From the NCBI GenBank assembly GCA_011050085.1, contig DRGL01000025.1, positions 1 through 55,599 of the forward strand: a stretch of DNA of 55,599 nucleotides. Direction: 5' to 3'. A model generated the notes under the pieces. The model was given only the letters and a program-made list of their open reading frames with translations, searched no databases and had not been told where the DNA came from. The stretch is from Pricia antarctica. Its GTDB lineage: Bacteria > Bacteroidota > Bacteroidia > Flavobacteriales > Flavobacteriaceae. Made by a program: the position numbers and the translations under genes. Shown here piece by piece: positions 49,891 through 55,599 of the stretch. Position 1 is the stretch's first letter. Each line of letters begins with the position of its first letter.

Positions 49891-50220
49891 ATTTCGCCGA
49901 TTTGTCGCAAAATCTTCCCTAAAAATGGGCTTTTCCAGCCCGTTTGTCGCAAATCGTTGATTGTCAAAAATTTAAGATATATCCAAATTGCTGGTTATCA
50001 GCGATTTGAAAACGAAAAGGAATCCGAAACATCGCGCAGCGTGTTACCCTCTTGCTATTCCTTTTCGTCACGCGCAAGCGTGACAAAAATCCATACAATC
50101 CAGCTAAAAAGCCGATTGCCATTTTCGGGGAAAATGATTTTCCGATATGTTATTTTTCGATGTGTACGGTTATCGGCGAAAGTCGAAAAGTGGATAACCC
50201 TACTTAAATTTGAATGCTGA
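49891..50220. other. Candidate oriT region
   Basis: A gene-free 330 bases next to the mob genes. TTTGTCGCAAA occurs twice (49901-49911 and 49943-49953), flanking the hairpin GGGCT-TTTCC-AGCCC (49927-49941). Further on is a perfect hairpin GTCACGC-GCAA-GCGTGAC (50067-50084), and just before it an imperfect repeat AACAT CGC / GCGTGTT (50029-50046). Direct repeats round a hairpin, upstream of an accessory protein and relaxase, are the features of a transfer origin. The nick site cannot be placed. Confidence 0.55.
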
Positions 50221-50271
50221 ATTTCAGCGAAATAAAGATACGCTTTTTTATTGACTATATATTAATTACAT

Positions 50272-50302
50272 ACAAAAACACCTCTAAGTGTTTAGAGGTG
50301 TT
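50272..50302 (-). terminator. Terminator of the minus-strand operon 50323-50913
   Basis: Perfect 11-base stem AACACCTCTAA / TTAGAGGTGTT with a 4-base loop (50277-50302), followed on the minus strand by TTTTTG. It stands 21 bases after the stop of the last gene. Confidence 0.85.
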
Positions 50303-50322
50303 CCACATATAATCTTAATGTG

Positions 50323-50520
50323 TCAGATATTGAAAACATAATCGTAGGTGTATAGATTTTTAATCATTTCTTCATCTATTAACTTTTCATAATCTGCACC
50401 AGTTTCGTCAACATATTTTTGAATGGATTCCCCAAAAATATGTGTAACGTGTTCTCTCGAAACCTGTAAGAGTTCCTCTTGTTTTTCCTCGCTCAAATCT
50501 TGAAATTTAATGTAAATCAT
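50323..50520 (-). CDS. Small acidic protein, unrecognised
   Basis: 65 residues, strongly acidic and mostly helical: MIYIKFQDLSEEKQEELLQV, then HVTHIFGESIQKYVDETGAD and LIDEEMIKNLYTYDYVFNI. No family recognised; similar small proteins sit next to DUF6876 genes in Bacteroidota ICEs. It lies 12 bases after the DUF6876 gene and ends with a strong terminator. Confidence 0.7.
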   Translation of the reverse strand: MIYIKFQDLSEEKQEELLQVSREHVTHIFGESIQKYVDETGADYEKLIDEEMIKNLYTYDYVFNI

Positions 50521-50532
50521 AACTTCAAAATT

Positions 50533-50913
50533 TTAGTACTCGCTTGGTAACATCAGAGTGTCATTTACAAAAAATAACCGCAGTTCATCAAGTGGAAAAT
50601 CGGTTACCCTGTAACCGTGTTTTTCTAAAATATTATCGTTGCCATCGCTGTAAACTATCTCGGCTTCGTAACCTGTAAAATCCTGGTTTTCTTCGGATAA
50701 TCTTTTGAAGTCTATGGTTACAAATTCGCTTCGGTTCATCAGACTTTTTGCAATTACTGACGTGTCCGTAATGAGCCAAAAACATTCTGCTACTTCCGAT
50801 AAATATTTCAATCCATCCGTAAAACGGGTTTTCAATAATGGGATTTGATAGAACATTTCTGTTCCTGTAAAATATTGCAATCGCTCTTTTATTTCATTAA
50901 TTTGTGCTTTCAT
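50533..50913 (-). CDS. DUF6876 family protein
   Basis: 126 residues. LQYFTGTEMFYQIPLLKTRF, TDGLKYLSEVAECFWLITD and the C-terminal DFPLDELRLFFVNDTLMLPS with EY as the last residues are the DUF6876 pattern. It is common on Bacteroidota conjugative elements and has no known role; a small cytosolic maintenance protein is the only inference. It is followed by the acidic protein and separated from ssb by a terminator. Confidence 0.85.
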   Translation of the reverse strand: MKAQINEIKERLQYFTGTEMFYQIPLLKTRFTDGLKYLSEVAECFWLITDTSVIAKSLMNRSEFVTIDFKRLSEENQDFTGYEAEIVYSDGNDNILEKHGYRVTDFPLDELRLFFVNDTLMLPSEY

Positions 50914-50943
50914 TGTACATATATTTAATGTGTGAATAATGAA

Positions 50944-50979
50944 AAAGAGGGCGCAACTTTCCAGAGGAACGCCCTCTTT
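50944..50979 (-). terminator. Terminator of ssb
   Basis: Perfect 10-base stem AAAGAGGGCG (50944-50953) / CGCCCTCTTT (50970-50979) with a 16-base loop, followed on the minus strand by a T-rich run. It lies just after the ssb stop. Confidence 0.85.
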
Positions 50980-50990
50980 ATTTTTAAAGA

Positions 50991-51335
50991 TTACTTGTCG
51001 CTCTTGCTTCCAAGTAAAAGGATTTCATCGGCTACAACTTCCGTTACATAGCGTTGGTTGCCATCATCGGTGGTATAGGTTCGGGTCTTTAGTTTCCCCG
51101 TAATTCCAACTTCCTTGCCTTTTTCGACAAATTTTTCAACGATTTCAGCCGTCTTGCCCCAAGCCACTACGGTATGCCAGTTGGTGTCCGTTTGCTTTTC
51201 GCCTTTGCTGTCTTTGTAATACTCATTTGTGGCTAATGAAAAACGGGCTACTTTTTTACCGCTTTCAAGGTTCGTAATGGTTGGCTCTTGTCCAACGTTT
51301 CCAATCAATTGTACGTGATTTCTAATAGTGCTCAT
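50991..51335 (-). CDS. ssb: Single-stranded DNA-binding protein (ICE copy)
   Basis: 114 residues. OB-fold with RNHVQLIGNVGQEPTITNLE, KVARFSLATNEYYKDSKGEK, TNWHTVVAWGKTAEIVEKFV and KEVGITGKLKTRTYTTDDGN. It ends LLLGSKSDK: the acidic DDDIPF-like tail that binds partner enzymes in cellular SSBs is missing. It probably coats the transferred or replicating strand of the ICE. A 770-base structured gene-free region lies upstream. Confidence 0.92.
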   Translation of the reverse strand: MSTIRNHVQLIGNVGQEPTITNLESGKKVARFSLATNEYYKDSKGEKQTDTNWHTVVAWGKTAEIVEKFVEKGKEVGITGKLKTRTYTTDDGNQRYVTEVVADEILLLGSKSDK

Positions 51336-51392
51336 AATAAAAAGATTTGTGTCTGCTTTGTTACAGACTGGTTTATATTTCCCCTATTTGTT

Positions 51393-52090
51393 TTAAACTG
51401 AATTAAATTTTAAGGGGTGTTTGTTCTTTTCTTTCGTGCACCGCACAATGGATAGAGTGGGTTTTGTCAAGACTTTTAGGGTAAAATCAGGTGTGTTTGC
51501 GACGTAGTAAAATCCTCGGATTTTCAAGGAAGTAGAAGCCTTATTTTTCCCTAAAACTCGTACGGTCTTGACAAGTTCCATAAGGGCATTAGCAATTCTT
51601 TTAAACGCAGTTGCGTTTGAGCGTACCGGCAGTTAAGCGAGATAAGTGGCTGTGGTTAAATTAGAATTGGTTATGTCGTGCCTGTTTTTCGATGACCCGA
51701 AAAACAACAAAGGCTTTATCCATTATAAACCCCTTAAAATGTGTAAGACAGCGGTTGGTTTTTAAGGATTTTCGAGTGAGGGCTCAAGAAGACCGCGCCG
51801 AAAATCCTGTCAAGAAAATCAAGCCGATGACTTTCCGATTAAAAGCGGACTTAATTCACGATTTTGGCTCTGGAATGAAGTGTTCCTTCCCAGCGCAGCG
51901 GGAAGGTTTAGCGGAATGGAAAGCTGAAATTGGGGATTGTGTCCAAGACTTGTGTAGTGAAGCTCTTTGCCCGAAGTGTAGTGGTTGCCTGCTTTTTCAG
52001 CAGGCGAGCGTGGAATGTAGGGGAATGTGCTGAGTGGGATTAAGTGTAACCGTATGTTTGGACTTAGCCATCCAGTTTGAGGTACTGGAC
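51393..52090. other. Hairpin-rich gene-free region; candidate structured RNA or replication/transfer origin
   Basis: About 0.75 kb between ssb and DUF932, higher in GC than its surroundings and carrying eight inverted repeats: TTGTCAAGAC-TTTTAGGG (51464-51481) with CCCTAAAA and GTCTTGACAA (51549-51574); AAAATCC/GGATTTT (51509-51524); AAACGCA/TGCGTTT (51603-51618); TGTTTTTCG/CGAAAAACA (51683-51706); AGGATTTTCG/CGAAAATCCT (51765-51808); CCTTCCC/GGGAAGG (51885-51906); GCCTGCT/AGCAGGC (51987-52005); TCCAGT/ACTGGA (52071-52089). Open frames in it are low-quality and are cut by these stems. I see no protein here. It may encode an ornate RNA or be a replication origin for the excised circle. Confidence 0.55.
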
Positions 52091-52105
52091 AAACCTTTAC
52101 TTAAT

Positions 52106-52966
52106 TTATGCCATCGCATAGACTTCATCGAATAGCTTTTTATCCAACCGTTCTTGCTGGCCAAAGCTTTTCTTTAAGACATTATGAAGTACTGAATTAA
52201 ACGCATTGTAACCTAACCAAAGATTTGGTTCTTCATTGAGCAACAAGGCTTCATAGTTTAAGATTTCGATGACCTCACGAGATTTTTTCGACGGGTCGCT
52301 GTTCTTATCGCTACATTCATATCGGAATAGTTTGGTTTTGTCGAGAATCGCCTTTACAAATTCCTGTGTATCGATGATTTTAAATTCCTTCATCTTGTCA
52401 AATTTCTTTGTAATGGTGTAGAATTCATTATCCAGAAATTTATCGAATAGATTGTTCAGCCTTGGCATAATTAAATGTGTATTATTCTTGCTATGCTTTA
52501 TAGAAAACTCAATTTCAGCCTGTGAAACGTGCAAACCATTTGAACATATTTCTCTATAAAACCCGAAGTGTCCAGAGGTCTTTTCACTACCGTCATAGGA
52601 ATTTTTGAACCGAAGCATCGGCAGTATCAAATCTTTATCATTTTTGACAGTAAACTGGCTTTTGTCGTCGATGATAAAGTCGGAAATGAACGACCTATCA
52701 TTTTTGTTGATGGTGCGTTTGTGGAAATTCAGCTGTGCATCGGTCAACATTTCCTCGGCCTTCTTGAAGAACAGTTGGTTTGGAATATGGCCATAGCTGT
52801 TAGATACCACATTGACGATTTTGCCATTTGAGATAATGACATTTTCGAGCCCTCTTCGGGATTCCATCTGTATCAGACTTTTTAAGGATTTCATTTCTGA
52901 TGGTAAGAAGATTTCATCCTGTTGCAAATTTTTTAAATACATAGCTTTTGAATTTAGATTAAACAT
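52106..52966 (-). CDS. DUF932-family protein of mobile elements
   Basis: 286 residues from ATG 52966 (MFNLNSKAMYLKNLQQDEIF), which overlaps the stop of the small gene before it (ATGTTTAA); an upstream extension to 53032 runs in another reading of that gene and is rejected. GHFGFYREICSNGLHVSQAE, RLNNLFDKFLDNEFYTITKK and NLWLGYNAFNSVLHNVLKKS resemble DUF932, phage/plasmid-related proteins of unknown role, often near ssb and parB. Translational coupling suggests one operon with the 53-residue protein. Confidence 0.8.
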   Translation of the reverse strand: MFNLNSKAMYLKNLQQDEIFLPSEMKSLKSLIQMESRRGLENVIISNGKIVNVVSNSYGHIPNQLFFKKAEEMLTDAQLNFHKRTINKNDRSFISDFIIDDKSQFTVKNDKDLILPMLRFKNSYDGSEKTSGHFGFYREICSNGLHVSQAEIEFSIKHSKNNTHLIMPRLNNLFDKFLDNEFYTITKKFDKMKEFKIIDTQEFVKAILDKTKLFRYECSDKNSDPSKKSREVIEILNYEALLLNEEPNLWLGYNAFNSVLHNVLKKSFGQQERLDKKLFDEVYAMA

Positions 52967-53120
52967 TTTCTGATAATATTCGGTAATGGTTGGGATGCTT
53001 ATCTCTGTAATAAGCCAAGTGGCTTTCGCCACTCTGAACTTGGTAATTTTCTCTACTCGACTGATAATGCTTTTCAGCTTCTTGTAGCGAAATTTTAGGT
53101 TTTTTAGATACTCGTTTCAT
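52959..53120 (-). CDS. Small basic protein coupled to the DUF932 gene
   Basis: 53 residues: MKRVSKKPKISLQEAEKHYQ and so on to HPNHYRILSENV, stop 52959-52961. It is basic and His/Tyr-rich. The stop overlaps the DUF932 start by 8 bases in the ATGTTTAA arrangement, which supports real translation. The start lies 11 bases inside the end of the duplicated leader. No family recognised. Confidence 0.6.
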   Translation of the reverse strand: MKRVSKKPKISLQEAEKHYQSSRENYQVQSGESHLAYYRDKHPNHYRILSENV

Positions 53121-53130
53121 AATGGTATAT

Positions 53131-53273
53131 TTTGATTAAACAATATTTGAGCAGTACCCAAACGGAAGCTAAAATCTCAGCTCAAAAGGAAACGGAATAA
53201 ATAAGCGTAGGATGTTGCGTTGGTTTTATGCCGTAGTCTTTTGATGGGTGTATTTTACGAGTTTACCTTTGCG
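53131..53273. repeat. Duplicated leader, copy 1
   Basis: About 143 bases, near-identical to 55182-55323: both begin TTTGATTAAACAATATTTGA and end TTTACGAGTTTACCTT(T)GCG, with GCCGTAGTCTTTTGATGG in common. It lies directly upstream of the 53-residue/DUF932 operon, so it probably carries the minus-strand promoter and 5' leader. On the plus strand it also contains TTTG (53240-53243)-N20-TACCTTTG (53264-53271), a perfect Bacteroidota promoter pointing away from the genes. Confidence 0.75.
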
Positions 53274-53331
53274 CTAACTATTGATTGATAACCCCTTTCT
53301 TATGAACCCATCTTTTAAAAAACTATCATAA

Positions 53332-53365
53332 AAAAGAAAAAGGGCCAGCACGAATGCCGACCCTT
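53332..53365 (-). terminator. Terminator of parB
   Basis: Stem AAGGG...CCCTT with an inner GCA-CGAA-TGC (53340-53365), followed on the minus strand by TTTTTCTTTTTT. It is 17 bases after the parB stop. Confidence 0.8.
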
Positions 53366-53381
53366 CTTCAAACAACAAAAG

Positions 53382-55169
53382 CTACTCGTTGAGTTCCTGA
53401 ATTTTCTTTTCAAGAACTGTGATACGCTTTTTCAAACGTGCTTCACGCTTGTCTCTCTTTTCGGCATATTCTTTTTCAATGCCGGCAATCTTGGATTTGT
53501 AATAGCCCTGCATTGCGTTGTAGAATGAAATGTTCGTCAAGTTATTGACGTGATTACTTTCGCCAAAATGTACTTGCTTTGTGAGCATATACCGAATCAA
53601 CTTGTGAAAGATTTCCTTTTTGAACTTCTTCTTGAAATTTTCGACCATTTCAACTTTAGTCATCTTTGAAGTGTCGCCCAAGAACTTTGAAAAATACTTT
53701 TGTTGACTCATATAGTCCACATTATTTTCAAAGAGCGATATCGAGAATGCGACCATTTCATCCATTGAAAGTGTCTTCTTCGTATTAATGTATTTTGTTT
53801 CACGAATCATCTGCACAACTTCTTCAAACTGGTTGTTGTTTTCTATTTGATTCTTGCGGATTTCTCTTTCGTTGATTTTAATGATTTGTTCTTCAGGCGT
53901 ACAATCTGCCATTTTTCTGTTGGCCAATGGTGCCGAATAATCTGTTGATTCATCTTTTGTTTTTTCAACAATTTTTATGAAGACTTCTTTATTCCTGTAC
54001 GTTTCAGGATGGAACAAAATGCCATTGACAAATCCATTTTCTTTCGCTGAATTATATTTCACAAATTCTTCATCATAGTCCTGTTTTGCTTCTTCAAGTT
54101 CAGCTTTCAATTGTTCTTCAGAATAATCATAGTGTTGATATTCTATCTTAATATCCTGGATTGTTGGCTCAATCGGATGCTCTATAATTTCAACATCATC
54201 CAGTAGATAAACTTTCAATCCCTTCTTTTCTAATTGTGATATTATGAGCTGATTGTTTTCGTCATCTGCCCAATACTGTCGTATTTCAGGGATTAAAAAG
54301 ATATTCTCTTTCGTGGACTTTTCAATCAGGTTTAAGAACGATTTACTTTTCTTAGTTTCAAAACAGGCTGCTTTTGTACAGACCATTTTACCATCGCCGA
54401 ACAGATTACCTTGATTAGCTGCATTAAACGGACATTCAACACAAGACCCAGCTTTCGGGACCAATTTTTTATCGGCCACATCAAAAGATGCCTTTTCTAA
54501 ATCATAGGTCTGGTCTTTAATCATCCTGTTTATCTGATGTGCATTAAAATCTTCGCCCATCGTTTCTAACATCATCAGCTGTTCTTCCGGTTCAAATAGC
54601 GCAACACCAACACCTAAGGAAATCGTCATTTCGCCATTGCGGACAAAGTGCTTAAAACCGTCAATCAATCCAGCCAGTTTAAGTCGCTGTCTGATAAAGT
54701 TATCCGTTCTTCCCAATCGCTTTGCAATTTCAGTAGGTGCGTATTTCTCGCTTAGGTAAGCAATCGCCTCGGCTTCTTCGGTAGGCTCGACATCCTGTCT
54801 TTGCAGATTCTCGATAATCTGAACTTCAAGAACATCATTGTTTTTATAAGTCCTCACGATACAGGGTATGGTCTTCTTTCCAGCCAAATTACTTGCACGA
54901 TATCGGCGTTCGCCCATCACGATGACATAATGGTCATTTAGTTGCCTTACCGTGATTGGTTGCAACACACCGTGCTTTTCGATACTCTCAGATAGCTGCT
55001 TTAACGCATCTTCGTTAAACGTCTTTCTCGGCTGTTCTGGGTCAGGCTTGATTTTACCCAACGGTAAGTTCTGAATTTGAAGTGCTTTGGATTTCTTTCC
55101 ATTTACTTCTTTCTTGGCAGTAGATTTCGCTCTACTGCGCTTCTTTGTGGTACTCGCTTTTGTTGTCAT
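53382..55169 (-). CDS. parB: ParB/RepB/Spo0J-family partition protein
   Basis: 595 residues from ATG 55169 (MTTKASTTKKRSRAKST); ATG 55178 adds three residues. A basic N-terminus is followed by the ParB domain: LPLGKIKPDPEQPRKTFNED, the box II GERRYRA, ENLQRQDVEPTEEAEAIAY, then the KorB-like helix-turn-helix (YAPTEIAKRLGRTDNFIRQR). A cysteine cluster (GSCVECPFNAANQ ... CTKAACFETKK) and a long charged helical C-terminus (ending in coiled coil) make it twice as long as chromosomal ParB. No parA is in the window. Preceded by copy 2 of the duplicated leader. Confidence 0.9.
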   Translation of the reverse strand: MTTKASTTKKRSRAKSTAKKEVNGKKSKALQIQNLPLGKIKPDPEQPRKTFNEDALKQLSESIEKHGVLQPITVRQLNDHYVIVMGERRYRASNLAGKKTIPCIVRTYKNNDVLEVQIIENLQRQDVEPTEEAEAIAYLSEKYAPTEIAKRLGRTDNFIRQRLKLAGLIDGFKHFVRNGEMTISLGVGVALFEPEEQLMMLETMGEDFNAHQINRMIKDQTYDLEKASFDVADKKLVPKAGSCVECPFNAANQGNLFGDGKMVCTKAACFETKKSKSFLNLIEKSTKENIFLIPEIRQYWADDENNQLIISQLEKKGLKVYLLDDVEIIEHPIEPTIQDIKIEYQHYDYSEEQLKAELEEAKQDYDEEFVKYNSAKENGFVNGILFHPETYRNKEVFIKIVEKTKDESTDYSAPLANRKMADCTPEEQIIKINEREIRKNQIENNNQFEEVVQMIRETKYINTKKTLSMDEMVAFSISLFENNVDYMSQQKYFSKFLGDTSKMTKVEMVENFKKKFKKEIFHKLIRYMLTKQVHFGESNHVNNLTNISFYNAMQGYYKSKIAGIEKEYAEKRDKREARLKKRITVLEKKIQELNE

Positions 55170-55181
55170 AATACTCAAATT

Positions 55182-55323
55182 TTTGATTAAACAATATTTG
55201 AGCAGAAACCAAACGGAAGATAAAATCTTGGCTCAAAAGGAAACGGAATAAATGAGTAGGGGAAGAAGCGTTGGCTTTATGCCGTAGTCTTTTGATGGAA
55301 GTATTTTACGAGTTTACCTTGCG
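55182..55323. repeat. Duplicated leader, copy 2
   Basis: About 142 bases upstream of parB, matching 53131-53273 closely; the plus-strand promoter-like motif here has lost one T (TACCTTG). Shared leaders imply shared control, or that ParB binds both. The rest of the gap to the tRNA (55324-55503) has no gene; it contains TGTTGTACC twice (55471-55479, 55482-55490). Confidence 0.7.
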
Positions 55324-55503
55324 TGTATATTGTATGATAATAAACTTCCCTTACGAAGAAGTAAGGTCGTGATTAGATAAAGTTTATTATTCTGATAGTA
55401 AATTCATAGGGTTTAAAAACAAATAGAAGAATTTAACATCAATAAAAATGTTGCCTTCAAAATAGCAAAATGTTGTACCTATGTTGTACCAAGTCATAAA
55501 AAA

Positions 55504-55530
55504 AGCCGAGATTTTCATCTCAGCTTTTTT
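55504..55530 (-). terminator. Terminator of tRNA-Leu
   Basis: GCTGAGAT-GAAA-ATCTCGGC followed by a T run when read on the minus strand, 3 bases beyond the tRNA 3' end; A residues before it make it usable from both sides. One G-T pair is included in the stem. Confidence 0.8.
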
Positions 55531-55532
55531 AG

Positions 55533-55599
55533 TACCGAAGGCGGGAATCGAACCCGCAAGCCTTGTGAGCAATGGATTTTGAATCCATCGTGTCTACCA
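55533..55599 (-). tRNA. tRNA-Leu(CAA), 3' part (gene runs off the window)
   Basis: On the minus strand the end reads GGTAGACACGATGGATT, anticodon loop TT-CAA-AA between ATGGA and TCCAT, a long variable arm (class II), the T-stem GCGGG TTCGATT CCCGC and acceptor CTTCGGT with discriminator A; CCA is not encoded. CAA reads leucine TTG. The 5' acceptor strand lies beyond base 55599. The 3' end faces the ICE, as for integration at a tRNA gene. Confidence 0.9.

Larger units (their letters stand above)
21130..55533. mobile_element. Backbone of a CTnDOT-like integrative conjugative element
   Basis: This span holds the recognisable ICE backbone: rteC, excisionase-like HTH, initiator-like and DnaC-like proteins, the tra operon, coupling protein, relaxase, BfmA-type accessory protein, SSB, DUF932 and ParB. 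It ends exactly at the 3' end of tRNA-Leu(CAA), a typical attachment site. The metal cargo to the left (1-20165) most likely belongs to the same element, because no tRNA, integrase or housekeeping locus separates them. The left boundary is therefore unknown, and the coordinates give only the backbone. No tyrosine or serine recombinase gene is visible in the window. Confidence 0.75.

Noticed and set aside
51393-51581. 62-residue minus-strand open frame upstream of ssb
   Set aside because: It coincides with the long-range stem 51464-51574 and the inner hairpin 51509-51524; its sequence has no family-like pattern. The base pairing explains the region better than coding does.
51692-52033. 113-residue plus-strand open frame
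   Set aside because: It covers three perfect hairpins, is cysteine/arginine-odd in composition and matches nothing I recognise; treated as part of the structured region.
55387-55572. 61-residue minus-strand frame running into the tRNA
   Set aside because: It begins inside the tRNA gene and passes through its terminator hairpin.

Overview
The window is AT-rich DNA of a Bacteroidota bacterium, most likely a member of the Flavobacteriaceae. The signs are Bacteroidota-type promoters (TTTG / TAnnTTTG), near absence of Shine-Dalgarno sequences, an RteC regulator, CTnDOT-type conjugation genes (TraE/F/G/I/J/K/M/N), a BfmA/BtgA-type mobilization protein and a DUF5712-type MobB relaxase. Almost all of it reads as one integrative conjugative element (ICE). 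It ends on the right at the 3' end of a tRNA-Leu(CAA) gene that runs off the window. No integrase and no left end are visible, so the element continues beyond base 1.

Layout. (1) 178-20165: metal and stress cargo, all on the plus strand. It holds a CusA/CzcA pump fused to a TolC-like channel, its CusB adaptor, a PII-like protein, two Fur regulators, a SpoIIAA-like protein, a Met/Cys-rich secreted peptide, a multicopper oxidase, dihydrolipoyl dehydrogenase, a CYP152-type fatty-acid P450, two cation transporters, a DUF4105 protein, LspA, a Na/Ca-exchanger-like protein, a Zn/Cd/Pb-type P-ATPase and an asparaginase-like protein. A scar at 14827-15111 joins a P450 fragment to a Fur fragment. (2) 20174-24186: control and processing module: a LuxR-type membrane regulator, RteC, an excisionase-like HTH protein, an initiator-like protein with internal 33-bp repeats and a DnaC-like ATPase. 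Shared CCGTA/TACGG dyads lie upstream of rteC and of the HTH gene. (3) 24204-30677, minus strand: a mer cassette (ArsR, MerTP, MerA-like flavoprotein, GDCCVxC protein) framed by two copies of the dnaC 3' end, then an ars operon (ArsR, exported ArsC-like pseudoenzyme, DUF6428, metallophosphoesterase, GcvH, ACR3). (4) 30840-38890: amidase and the tra operon. (5) 38901-46761, minus strand: a defence island with a C-protein-controlled BcgI-like restriction-modification operon ending in an AlbA-type regulator, and a two-gene operon of a GHKL ATPase-nuclease fusion plus a two-TM membrane protein, which is the best candidate here for an undescribed system. (6) 46880-49890: coupling protein, relaxase and mobilization accessory protein, with an oriT-like region next to them. 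(7) 50323-55178: maintenance genes (SSB, DUF6876, DUF932, ParB), a gene-free stretch of about 0.75 kb packed with perfect hairpins, and a 142-bp leader duplicated in front of two operons.

How it fits together: the element transfers itself through a Bacteroidota T4SS. It pays for itself with copper/silver, zinc/cadmium/lead, mercury and arsenic resistance, and it protects its niche with restriction-modification and probably a second defence operon. All family assignments come from reading the sequence; no database search was run.
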